Positions 54,013-64,000 of a stretch of DNA of 64,000 bases are shown here, piece after piece (the stretch's first letter is position 1; each line of letters opens with the position of its first letter). The translations under genes were made by a program, and so were the position numbers. This stretch comes from Porphyra umbilicalis (lineage: Eukaryota; Rhodophyta; Bangiophyceae; Bangiales; Bangiaceae): NCBI GenBank assembly GCA_002049455.2, contig KV919084.1, forward strand, positions 22,394 to 86,393, in the 5' to 3' direction. The notes below the pieces were generated by a model. It was not told the origin of the DNA and ran no database searches. It saw only the letters and a program-made list of their open reading frames with translations.

Positions 54013-57000
54013 TCACCGCTGCGGCCGCTGCCCCGCCTGCACCTGGTCGTACGCCAGCTGCCCGAGGGCGGCGAGCGCGTCGGCGTTCGCCGGGGCGGGC
54101 GCGGCGGCGCTTGCCGTCGCCCCTCCGTCTGCCGGCGCGGCGGCGGTCCCCCCCCCCCCCCCCCCCCCACCGGCGTCGCCCCCCCCGCCGCCGCCGCCGT
54201 CGCCGCCCCAATCGACGTTTGTAACTGGGCGAGGAGCTGCCCGAGCACCGCCGCCGGCGCGGCGGCGGCGGGGGCGCCCCCCGCGGGCACCCCCGCCAGC
54301 TGCCCGAGGGCGGCGGCGAGGAGGCTCGCTTGGGCGGGCGCGAGGCCCGCCAGCGGGCCCCCGCCGCCGGCGCTGCGGCGGGCGCCGCCGCGGCCGCGGC
54401 GGGACCGCCCAGCCCGCCCGCCATAGGCGCTCGACGGCACGCCCGCTTGCGGGGGGGGTAGGCCACGCCCGCGTGGCCGTGGTGCGGCGGCACGGCCGAC
54501 GTGGTGGCGGCGCCCAGGCGGCCGCGGCGGGTGCCGCGTAGGCGCCGCTGCCGCCGCCGCCGGCGCGTCGGCGGGCGCCCCGTAGCCCCATACGGGCCAT
54601 AGCCGCCGGCCGCACCCGCCGCCGGCGCGCCCGCCCCGTGCGCCGGCGAGTAGCCCTGCACGTCGGGGTGGTGGCCCCCGCCGCAGCGGGGGAGTAGGAC
54701 GCGGGGCGCTCCGCCGATGGCGTGGCGGCCGGCGGCCACCCGCCCCGCCGCCGCCATACCCGTCGCTGCCGCCGGCGCCATACGCGTCGGCACTCCCAGA
54801 CGGGGCCCACCGGGGGCGCTTGTACCGCGGTCCGGCGACGGCGGCGGTGCCGCCGCGGCGTTCCGGGTCGTAGCCGGGAGACCGGTCCCGCCCGCCGCCG
54901 TACCTCCCTCGGTCGCCGCCCTCGTGGCTGCCATAGCCCGTGGCGCCATAGTCACCATAGCCGCCACCGCCGTCGCCGTACCCGCCATACCCCTGCCCAC
55001 GGCGGCGCCATAGCCCCATCCGGCGGCGCCGTAGGCACCCCCACCGTAAGCCGCGGCGGCGCTGCCATACCGTCCATCGCGCCGTAGCGCCCCCCCCGCC
55101 CACGCTCGTCGACCCCGTCATACCGGTGGCCACGGTCGTAGCCGCCACCCCCACCGGCCGCCGCCGACCGGGGGTCGCGCCCCGCCCAGTCGCGCTCCGA
55201 CTCGGCGAGCCGGCCGCTGCCGTCTCGCCGCCGCGGGTCCGCCCGCCCCCGTCGTACTCCCGGCTCCCCCGACTGTCCCCGTCGCGCTCCCGGGACCGAC
55301 GGGGGTCTCGACTGCTGCGCTCCCGCTCCCGGGAACGGTACGGGTCGTGGTCCCGCTCCCGCTCCCGCTCCCGATCCCGGTCGTGCTCGCGCCCGTGCTC
55401 CCGGCCCGGTCTCGATCCCGCTCCCGCTCCCGCTCCCGTCTCGGTCCCGCTCCCGGTCGCGATCGCGGTCCCGCTCCCGCTCCGCAGTCGATCCCGCTCC
55501 CGGTCGTGGTCGCGGTCGCGGTTCCGGTCATGGTCGCTGCTGCGGTCGCGATACCGCTCTCGCTCCCGCTCCCGCTCCAACTCCCACTCCCGGTCGGGGC
55601 CCGGGTAGCCCCCGTCCCGACCTGACGGCGGCTCGGCCGGGCCGCCCCACGCGGCGGGGGGCCCGACAGATCCCCCCGCGTGAGCGCACCGGCCTCCTGC
55701 CCCTCCACCGTCGGGCGGCGGTGCACGGGCGGCCGCCCCGGCTCCTGCTTGGGCATGGCAAACGCCAGGCGGTTGCGGTTGGCGCCAATGGTCACGACCT
55801 CGACAAAGTCCCGCGCATAAACCGCTTGACCGCGTCGACCGTGTAGCGGGCGCGCCGGGCATGAGGCTAATGTGGAGGAGCCCCTCGAGGTCGTCGGGCA
55901 CGCGCACAAACGCGCCATACGGCACGACAGCGTCAATGACGCCCGTGTACGTTTGGCCGACGCACGAGCGGCCGTCGAGGACGGGCTCCCCAATGACCAA
56001 GTTCGCAGGCGCACCGCGCCCGTCACACGCGGGGATGGTGCCGGTCGCCACGGGGCGGGGGCCGACCGCCGTGCCGGGCGGATCCCGGTCGGCACTAGGG
56101 TGGCCGCGTCGGGGGCGCTCTTCATAGACGCGCCCGCCGCCGACGGCGGGCGCCGGCGCCAGGGGCCTGTGCTCGGGACCCCCATACGCGCCCTTGTCAT
56201 TCCTGGGGGACGCTTGGCGCCCGCTGCCGCCGCCGCCGCCGCTGCCCCGGGGGGTGAGCCGGCCATGTCCACGTCCGCCGCGTCGCCGGGGTGCACGTCC
56301 GCCGCGTCCTCCCCGTCTGGCATGGCGTCATCATCGGCCGCCGTCGCCGCCGATGCCGCGGGCGTCACTGGCGTGCCGAGGGCCCACGGCGCCCCCCCGT
56401 CGACGCTACGCCGAGGCGGGCGGCAAGGTCGCCTCCCCCCCCCCCTCCCCTCGGCGACGCCCCTCAGCGCGAGCGGGATGGGGTCGTTTGGTGCCTTGCG
56501 CTCCCCGTCCCATACGCCACCACCACGGGCGGCACGTCCGCCGTGTGCGCACAACCCGTACACGCATTGACCGACACGGCCACGTCCCGCTCCAACGCCG
56601 GCCAATCGTACGTGGCGCGGAGGTGCTCGGCGACCGCGTCGGCGGGCATGTGGGCCCACTCGTGGGTGCGACGGATGAGCGGCTCCCGCTCCAGCTCGGC
56701 CACGAGCTGCAGCGGCGCCGCCATCGGCGACGGCACAAACACAACGTGTGTTGCGCCAAATCCCACCGGTAGCGCGCGCAGATGAGCCGCGCGCGCGTCG
56801 TCTCCCCGGGGTGAGCCAAAGATGGGCTCCTCCCCGCGCCGATCCCGATACCGCACCCACGAGCTCAGCACGACCAGCGTGCCGACAGCAAGTCGACGAC
56901 CGCCCCCGCCGCGTCGGCCGCGGCCGACCACTCGGCGCCGGTCGGCTCCCACGCGTCGTCCGCGTGGCAGGCGACGCACGCGAGCGCCGTCGCCGCCACA

Positions 57001-58807
57001 TCGCTATACATGGAAAACCAACGTGGTGCGCCGCGAGGGCGGTGAGCATCGCCGCGGGGCCCGCGTGGAAGGTGCCGTGCGCGGCGGCGAGGAGGCCGCC
57101 CGCTCATCGGGCGGCGGCACGAGCTTCCACACCCCGACGCGGCGCCGCAATAAAAGAAGGCGCCGACGGGGGCGTCCCAGCGGAAGCGCCGCGTCGCCGC
57201 GTCGAGGCGCCCCCGCTCCGCCGGCGTCCACGTCGGCGGCGAACCCGGCGGCGGGTCCCCATCCCGCTCACGGATAAAGGCGCGCCACGCGGACCGGTCG
57301 GGCGCCCAAATGTCGGTGCCCCCCGCGTCGGGGAGGGCGTGGTACAGGGTCACACGGAGGCGTCGAGGCGCCCCGCGGTCGCGTGCTTGCGCGACCCATA
57401 GTGGTCGTAGAGCACCGACCCGACCATCTCCTTGGTGCCACACAGCGTGCACATGAGCCGCACGCCCGACCGCGTCGGGGGGGCAAAGACGTGGCCCACC
57501 TCGCGGCGCGCGAGCATCGACGCCGACCCGGGAGGGATGGGGGGGAGGAGCCGCTCCCCCGCGTCCCCGGTCGCGACGGGGGCGCCCCGCGCCGCCAGCG
57601 CGCCGAGCGGCGGCCGCGGGTCGGACGCCCACGCGGCCAGGGGGGGGGCCGGCCTCCCCGCCCCACCCTCAGACGGCGGCGGCGGCGGCGGCGGTGGCGG
57701 CGGAGGCGGCAGAGCGGCGGCGGAAGTGGCACCAGGGCGGGAGGGTCCACCGGGGACGCCCCAACAATGATGAGCGGCGATGGGGAGCCGTCGACGAGCG
57801 GCGCGTGGCGAGCGGCGGGCGTCGACGGGGAGACGACGTCAAAGTCGCCGAGCGGCTGCAGGGGCGTCAGCTCGGGTGCTGCCCGCCGCGGCGGCCCCCC
57901 CCCCCGCCCCCCCCCCGCCGCTGCCGCTGCCGCAACCGTCGTGCCGGCGGTCGCGCCCGCCATCCGGCCGACGGCACGCCGACGAGGAGGGCGGCAGGCG
58001 CCCCGGCCCCCCACCGCCGGCGTGACGCCGGCGCCGACGGGCGCCTCGGCCTTGACGCCCGCCGGCGGCGGCGCGGCGGCGCCCAGCGGCTGCCCCGTGT
58101 CCATCGGCAGGTCCCCGCCCGCGGCGGCGTCGTCAGACGCGTGGGGGAAATAGGCGGCGGCGGGGGGCTCGGCCTTGACCGCCGCCGCGGGGGGGGGGGG
58201 GGGGGGGCGGCAGCGCCGGCAAGTCGACCGCCACCCGCCGGAGGGGCACGGGGAGGGCGGAAGGGGGGGAGGGGGGGGGCCGTAGCTGCGGCGTCGCCGC
58301 CCCCGCCGCCGCCGTTGCCCGCTGCCGCCGCCGCGCGGCGTCGCCCCGCCGCCGCCATCATCTGCTGCCGCCGCGGCCGGCACGGCGGGCGCCTCCCGGC
58401 TGCGGTGGCGCCCGGATCGCCGGCGGCGGTCGCCGCCGCCACCGCCGCCGCCGTCACCGACGCCACGGCGGCCGCATCGACGCGCAGCGCCGGCGGTGGG
58501 TGGGTGGGCGCCTCGACGAGGGCGGCGCCGACGCCGTCGGGCGGCCACGGGGGGACGCTGCCGGCGCCATGACCACGTCGCCGCCCGGCGGCGGGTGCGG
58601 CGGCGGCAACGGCGGCGGCGGCGGGTGCGGGTCGGTCGGCGGCGCGGCTGCGTCAGACGGCGGCGTCGTCGTTGGCGCGTCAGAGGCGTCCATCGGCACC
58701 GCTGCGGTGGCGCGCGCCGCGTCTGCCGGCGGCGGCGGCGGCGGCGGCGGCGGGCGGCGGCGGTGGCGGCGAGGGGGTGCCGCCAGCGGCGGCGGTGGGG
58801 AATCCAT
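54013..58807 (-). CDS. Large nuclear-type protein: C2H2 finger, S1 domain, Arg/Glu/Asp-rich and GYG-rich regions
   Basis: Several minus frames in changing phase read in order as one protein. From ATG 58807 there is a Pro/Ala-rich start, then LTPLQPLGDFDVVSPSTP and PLIIVGASPVDPPALVPL (about 57.75-57.9 kb). A U1-type C2H2 finger follows, CTLCGTKEMVGSVLYDHYGS then RKH (57390-57460), then YHALPDAGGTDIWAPDRSAW. A region with FGATHVVFVPSPMAAPLQLV follows (about 56.7 kb), then an S1 RNA-binding domain (VGQTYTGVIDAVVPYGAFVR, DDLEGLLHISLMPG; 55770-55960). Next are long RE/RD/RS repeats (55250-55610), GYG repeats, and a C terminus AALGQLAYDQVQAGQRPQR at 54013. This suggests an RNA-processing factor. 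Frame breaks, boundaries and unity of the gene are inferred. Confidence 0.5.
55250..55610. repeat. Hexanucleotide-like CGCTCC repeat encoding RE/RD
   Basis: Degenerate CGCTCC and CGGTCC units, on the minus strand GAGCGG/GACCGG, encode alternating Arg with Glu or Asp in the S1-domain protein. Confidence 0.75.
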
Positions 58808-60331
58808 CCGGCCTGCCCGTCACCGCCTGGGCCCGACGCGGCAAGGCGCAACGGCCACGCGGGGCCAAGGGGTGACGCCGCCAGGCACGGGGGGACCGCC
58901 AGGGACGGACCGGCCACAACGCACGCGCAGGGCAACCAAGGCGGGGGCGGCCACCAAGCACCGCAGGAGGCCCCGCGTCGGCCGCCAACAAAAGATGCAG
59001 CAAACAATACCGCACCGGCCGAGGGGGGGGGGCAGGAGGCGCAAGGGGGGGGGCAGCACAACAACAAGAAAAAAAAAAAAAAAGACGGGCAACGACCGGG
59101 CGGGGGCGACAAACCCCGCGCGAGGCCGCGTGTGTCGCGCCGCAGCGGCGAGACGCACCGCCCCGTCGGGACGGCGGCGCAACGTGCCACGCACGGCGGC
59201 CGGGACGAGGACAACCAAGACGAGGCGCAACCACAAACAACAAAAAAAAAGGCGCACCGCGGCGGGGTCCGTGCGCCGCGGCGGGGCGGCGCCGACGGCG
59301 TTCGCGGGGTGCACTGTGGGCCGCGGCGGCCAGACGCCCCGCGCGCGGCGCGGCCGCTGGCCAGAGGCGCGGCGCGGCGCGCTGCAGCGGCAGCGGGGGG
59401 GGGGGGGGGGGGGACGGCCCGCGCCCGCCGCGGATTGGGCGGATCGGGTGGGGTCAGATTGGCGGGTGCGGCGGAGAGTAGTCCCCTCGGTGCTTTCAGC
59501 GACGCGTGTCGTGGCGCGCCGGATTCGCTACACGGTGTCATGACGTCACGGGGCGGGCGCGGGCGGCGGGGCGCTGCCGCGGGGGACGGGTGTGCCCGCG
59601 CGGGCCGCCGCGCCGTCGGCGGTGGCAGCGGCGGTGCGGGGCGCCCGCCCCGGGGCAGGCGGTGACGCAGAGGCGTGACCGCGGCGTCGGTGCGGACCGT
59701 GGTGCGCGGTGCGGCGGCGGCGACGGCCGCTGTGGCGCGCGGGCGGTGGGTCGCGACGCCCCCCGGCGCCGCCTCGGGCGCGTCGTCGCGGCAGCAGCAA
59801 GGGCACGCGCCCCACCAAAGGGAGCCGACAAACCCCGTGCCGCTGCAGTGGCGGGCATACCAGCCTTGTTCTCTGCGTCCGGACCGGCAAACGATCACCG
59901 TGGCCGCCCGGCTGGGCGCCGTTTCATGCGCCCCCACCTGCGTGACTATTTTCTTCGGGCGTGGTCAGCGTGGTGGTGCGCGGCTGCTTGTCACGGTTGG
60001 TAAGAATCCATCCAGTCGCGCGGTAGAATGACAAAAAAGTGGTTGCAAAAGACTCCCCCGCCATTCTCATTGCCAGCGCAGGAAAACCCTCCTGCCGGCG
60101 GCCATCAGAGACTCCTTTCGGGCCGTCCAAGACATGGTGCCTTGCAGGCTGGAATGAGGGAAGCGCTCTGGTGTTTCAACCAGAAGAAAGTGGCGAGAAA
60201 GGGTTATAGGGACAAAGTTCTTTACACCACGAGATAGAAATATACACGTGCTCCCCTGTCGCTGTCTCGTCGACTGCCTGACATGAGGTCGGGTGGCAGG
60301 CAAGCGCAGCCGCCCCTACATGCGAGTCTTC
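58808..60331. other. Upstream region of the S1-domain gene
   Basis: It should hold the promoter of the minus-strand S1 gene and the 3' UTR of the LEA-like gene. A 15-A run lies near 59070-59085 and a G run near 59395-59413. Minus frames to 59937 stay open but are Arg/Pro/Cys-rich, so I do not extend the gene there. Confidence 0.4.
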
Positions 60332-61029
60332 TTACTCGTACTTGGCCGCGGTGTTCTTGACTGCCGTAGCAGTTTCGCTCTTCTTCTGCTCAGCCGTCGC
60401 GGCAGCGTCGTTCGCCGCCTGGTTTGGCCGACGCCTTGGTCTCATCGGCCTTGGCCGCCGCCGTGTTTGCAGCGTTGTCCATCTTTTGGCCGGCAACCGC
60501 CGCGGTCTCATCGGCCTTGGCAGCGGCCGTGTTCTTGGCGTCCTCCATCGAGGCCGCTGCAGAGTCTTCGTCTCAATCGCCGACTGCTTCACGTCTTCGG
60601 CCTTCGCGCTGGCATTGGCCTTGGCGTCCTCCATCGACGCGGCCGCCTCCTCCTTCTTGGCGGCGGCGGTGTCAGCAATCGAGTCCTTGGTAGCGATCGC
60701 CGAAGCGACCGTGTTGTCCTTGGCAATGCCGGCCGTCTCGGCCTGTAAAAGAATCAGCACAACACCAAGCAGGTAAAGGGGAGAGCCAAGACAAACACGC
60801 GAGGAAGAAGGGCAGGAGCAATCGGTGCAACTGTAAGTGGCCTGGTCTGTGCAAAACACCTGTGCCGGCCCGTCCGCCAACCGCGAGTATGCAACCTTCC
60901 TTCCATGCGGCCACGATCCGAACATCACTACCGACGTACCAGCTTCTGACCGACGTCGACCGCCGCGTTTTTAATCGTCGTACCCAGCTCCTGCACCGCC
61001 TGTGCGGTGGTGGGGGTGGTGCTAGACAT
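60332..61029 (-). CDS. LEA-like protein, two exons, two compensating indels
   Basis: Exon 1 (60940-61029) encodes MSSTTPTTAQAVQELGTTIK then NAAVDVGQKL. Exon 2 (60332-60742) encodes AETAGIAKDNTVASAIATKD, AAAKKEEAAASMEDAKANAS and ends ATAVKNTAAKYE. The intron (60743-60939) runs GTACGT..ACAG. The product is Ala/Lys/Glu/Asp-rich with repeats of the type AAAKADETAAVAGQKMDNAA, like group 3 LEA (LEA_4) 11-mers. Such proteins are disordered when hydrated and form amphipathic helices on drying; a desiccation role is inferred. A base seems missing near 60562 (ETK-DSAAASMEDAK) and one extra near 60415 (ASAN-QAAND), so the middle of exon 2 is read in another phase unless corrected. Confidence 0.75.
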
Positions 61030-61645
61030 GGTTGTGGTTGTGGGGGAGACGAAGCGGTAGGTAAGTGGGTGCGGAAGGGTGGCGGAAAGGCGGGGAACGT
61101 GGGTGTCTGGAAAGTGACGTGGAAGCGAAGGTTGCGGCGAAGGATGCGTGCCGTCGATGTGGACGCGGCGACCGTTGCTTAAGAATGCCCGCGGCGGCCG
61201 GCGCGCCAGGGCCGCTGTGCGGCCGCACGGCACGAGCGGCAGCGGCGCTGACTTGCATGCATGCAAAGGGGGCGCAAGCGGCCATCTCGTGGACGGAAGA
61301 GGCCTTCCGCTGACAGTAGGCCGAGGCGATGATTCCACCCACTGCCCCCCCACCACCATCCGCCCGCTTCAACCGGATGCCTCTCGAAGGCCTTCAGTGT
61401 ACGGCCACGACGAGCGAGTTGTGGCGAGGCTATCAGAACCTTCGAGAGCCTGCCGAGACAGCACATGCAAAGCGGCCGTGCAGAGCCTTGCACGAGACGG
61501 TGCGGTGTGGGGTGTCGTCAACGGTCCGAAGCGGGGCAATGCAGAATGGATCGAGCAGCTGCAGCCCGTTGCCCATTCTCTTCTTTTGCAGGCCATTAGT
61601 TCCAGTAGAGTCATTGACCAACCGACAAAAGAATTTCTTAGAATA
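61030..61645. other. Upstream region of the LEA-like gene
   Basis: The promoter of the minus-strand LEA-like gene is expected here. No convincing open frame or repeat is seen until repeat R begins at 61646. Confidence 0.5.
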
Positions 61646-62367
61646 GTTCCCTGGCCTTTAGGACAGGGTGCTCTCAAAGTGTAGTGATGCACACATATAC
61701 TTAGAGCACGGGACTTGCTCTCCGTTTCAGAGGTGGCAGTCTGCATTCGTGTCCTCAGAGATCTGAGGGCGTGTCAGCGTTGGAAGGGTCGCGATGACGC
61801 TAAAAGCGAATAGAGTTACGTGGCTGAGAAGGACAGTCCTGTCACAAGGGCCACAGGGCCCGGACGGCGCCAACCCCCCTGCCCCCCCCCACCGCCCCGA
61901 GTTGCGCGCGGCGACCGCGCGCAGCAACTTCCGAGGGCTCGACGCGCCCGCGATGACCCGCGGGTGATCGTGCCTGCGCGCCGGCTTCTGTTTCGGGCGG
62001 ATCGTCGGCGGTTTCTGACGCCATCTAGCGGCGCGGTGAAAGGCGGCCCGTCGCGCGGCAATCGGTCCCACCCGCCGGCCCGTACGCCGCGTCGGCCGCC
62101 CCGCCCGCCGTGCGCAGGTGCGCTGCGCGGCGAAGTGACAGTCCCTTCCGTGAGCGTCAGGCGACGCCGGCGGGCCGCCGCCGTTGCGGTGGCGGCGGCG
62201 GCGGCACCCCTTTCTCCGCCCCACGCTCCCCCCGTTACGGCAGCGTAGCTGTACGAGCCCCAGTGCGCGCTCGCGGCTATGGAGTTGGCCGGCGTGCCCG
62301 GTGTCGAGGCGTCGCCGAGCGCGCCACCGCCCTGAAAGCCAGGGTATTGCACGCACGTGCCTGGAAT
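61646..62367. repeat. Repeat R, near-complete copy
   Basis: It joins the 5' part (TTCCCTGGCC to CCTCAG, 61646-61762) directly to the core (GATCTGAGGGCG to GTGCCTGGAAT, 61763-62367), about 722 bp. It shows how the scattered pieces at 44.9-49.3 kb fit together. No terminal inverted repeat or transposase is recognised. Confidence 0.85.
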
Positions 62368-63103
62368 CTCATGAAAGTCGCCGTCGGCAGCTGGTCGATC
62401 AGTCTCACGGCACTTCCCGGTGGTCAGAGGTGGCAGGTGATTTTTATTTGATTGTAATATATTGTGATTTCAATGATTATCATCATTTTACATCACGAGG
62501 CTGATGATTATACAGTAATCACTACATAGTCCGTCTCACTTCATAAGACGCATGAGAAACAGTTGTTCGGAGAACATGCCATGACTCGGGTGCAACGACC
62601 TTTTCTGACATGCGGGTTTCTCCAGCTTGGTATGTATATATATACATCATAGACGTACTCTCTACCGTCTTCTTTGCCAAAGATGACGCACTTTGGTTAA
62701 TGGGATGCGCCCGAAACAGGTGCCCTCTCTCGGGGATCATGAAAGAAGCGCAGGTCATTTTTCATGAAGAGTAGCCCTCTATGTGGGGATCACAAGCTGT
62801 TTCAGTGACAAACGAATCTCAGGTCACTGAGAATCGGGGAATGTGACATGCTGTGTCATTAGAGGACTTTTTGCCGGATCGTTTGTGGGATGTTTGTGAG
62901 ATGTCCGTGGGATGGTGTTTCCGGTCGGATTTTTGTAAGCACGCATCCCACAGTCGACCATCCGAAAAATGTAGATGTCTTTTTGCCGCTCAGGCCGTGG
63001 TAACTTCGTGGGAAGCGGGGGGACAAGCCGAATCGGAAGTGCACGATCCCGCTTGCAACGACACGACGTTGGTCGTACGACTACCCCACCCGACCGTGGC
63101 ACC
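62368..63103. other. AT-richer spacer before the Harbinger transposase
   Basis: It contains the palindrome TGTATATATATACA near 62632-62645. The left end of the Harbinger element should lie in the right half, but I could not identify its TIR or a TTA target duplication. Confidence 0.4.
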
Positions 63104-64000
63104 ATGGTGTCCATTGAAGGAAACCGGCTCTCCCTGTGGCGCTCCCGTCGACGTGTCTATGGAAATGTGTTGCTCGCTGGGCACGCGATGGGTTTGTCTC
63201 GGTGTGATTTGGCCATTGTCGTGCGGCGCTATCGCCGGGCGCAGCTTGAGGTGGCTCTCTCCTTGGAGCGCCGGCGGCGCATTGAAGCCACAACATTCAA
63301 CTTGAATACATTCTCCTCCCAACAATCACTCTCGCTGTTCCGCTTCCAGCCTGCCCACGTGGGCCAGCTTGCCTCGCTGCTTGACATCGACGTGCCCTTC
63401 CCTCGTACCCGTCTCCGCGTCGATCCTGTCGAGTGCTTTTGCATTGTGTTGAGGCGTTTGGCATCGCCATGCCAGTGGATGGACTTGGAGGAGCTTTTTG
63501 GCCGCAGCGGGTCGGCCCTCTGCACTGTCTTTCACGCCACCGTGCAGGTGGTGATGGCCAGGTGGGGGTCTCTTCTCTCTGAGTGGCGGGTTGACTTTTT
63601 GAGAGAGCGAGCTGTGACGTATGCGCAAAAGATCCTGGATTCGGGTGCCTATCTAGATCGATGTGTAGGCTTCATCGATGGTACTACCATTTTCATAGCA
63701 CGTCCTGGAGGGGGTACCAACATGCGTGTTATAGCGGGCACAAGAGGGAGCACGCCATTAAGTTCCAAAGTGTACTCACTCCTGATGGTCTTTTGTTCAA
63801 CTTGTTTGGTCCATGGGAGGGAGGCGGCATGACATGACGCTCTTCCACGAGTCTGGGCTGGACGACATCCTACCCGATGCGCTCATCATCAACGGCGAGC
63901 AGCACTACCTGTACGGCGACGCTGCGTATGTGATTCGCCCCTGGCTGCAGGCGGCCTTTTGCGGCTTGCTCACGCCAGAGCAAGAGGCCTGCAACGAGAC
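63104..64000 (+). pseudogene. PIF/Harbinger DDE transposase, frameshifted and cut by the window end
   Basis: ATG 63104 (MVSIEGNRL) or the upstream in-frame ATG 62975 opens a frame with the helical N-terminal region usual in Harbinger nucleases (FPRTRLRVDPVECFCIVLRR, GRSGSALCTVFHATVQVVMA). The first DDE motif CVGFIDGTTIFIARPGG (DDE_Tnp_4 family) lies near 63660-63710. Beyond a missing base near 63726 the text continues in another phase as YSGHKREHAIKFQSVLTPDG and LLFNLFGPWEG. After a second missing base near 63822 it continues as HDMTLFHESGLDDILPDALI and LYGDAAYV, whose Asp is the second catalytic residue. The third acid would lie past 64000. Both breaks are one-base deletions. Confidence 0.85.

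Noticed and set aside
52205-54541. 778-codon plus-strand frame
   Set aside because: Only the parts overlapping the transporter exons could mean anything and they are in the wrong phase; the rest is Arg/Pro/Ala GC shadow over the spacer and antisense to the S1 gene.
57268-59937. 889-codon minus frame as one protein
   Set aside because: Only a segment near 57.7-57.9 kb reads like protein; upstream of 58807 it is Cys/Arg/Pro-rich, and downstream the real text changes phase.

Overview
The window looks like nuclear DNA of a GC-rich photosynthetic eukaryote. I infer a red alga of the Porphyra/Pyropia kind, but no marker in the window proves that. The reasons are: host genes with no intron or a few introns of about 190-360 bp; coding regions rich in Ala, Gly, Pro and Arg with long runs of C or G; a D1-processing-type protease with a plastid-like leader and a thylakoid-lumen pentapeptide protein; and a mitochondrial L11, retromer Vps26 and eIF3f. 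There is no sign of operons or bacterial ribosome binding sites.

Layout. 1-26.3 kb is repeat-rich. It holds two diverged copies of an unknown gene family (about 0.15-1.9 kb and 12.6-16.0 kb, minus strand), a decayed Plavaka/CACTA-like DNA transposon (4.1-8.6 kb), a 441-bp MITE, two elements packed with AACAG/CTGTT motifs, a TA-flanked MITE, and the 5' part of a Ty1/copia retrotransposon (candidate LTR, half-tRNA-iMet primer site, gag and protease). The retrotransposon is cut off by a 2.0-kb array of a 177-bp satellite. After that comes an unrecognised long minus-strand reading frame (23.5-26.0 kb) bracketed by two fragments of the satellite unit.

26.4-42.8 kb is a compact gene island: glucokinase (+), eIF3f (-), a type II membrane protein resembling a glycosyltransferase (+), lumenal pentapeptide protein (-), mitochondrial uL11 (+), Vps26 (-) and C-terminal processing protease (+). 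These genes alternate strand, so their spacers are convergent or divergent. An 8-bp-TSD hAT MITE sits between Vps26 and the protease.

43-49.8 kb is a nest of mobile DNA: a Tc1-like element, two more copies of the 441-bp MITE, an AT-rich element, an internally deleted hAT transposon, and scattered pieces of a GC-rich dispersed repeat called R here. 50.8-61.0 kb carries a BT1/FBT-family transporter (+), a large nuclear-type protein with zinc finger, S1 and Arg/Glu/Asp-rich domains (-), and a LEA-like protein (-). 61.6-64 kb returns to repeats: a near-complete R copy and a PIF/Harbinger transposase running off the window.

Two patterns run through the window. Most reading-frame breaks in host genes fall at runs of C or G, which suggests sequencing or assembly indels, or slippage. 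Most breaks in the long mobile or unknown frames are instead isolated in-frame stop codons. The best candidates for something undescribed are the 23.5-26.0 kb reading frame with its satellite-fragment flanks and the family A genes. All identifications come from reading the sequence; no database search was run.
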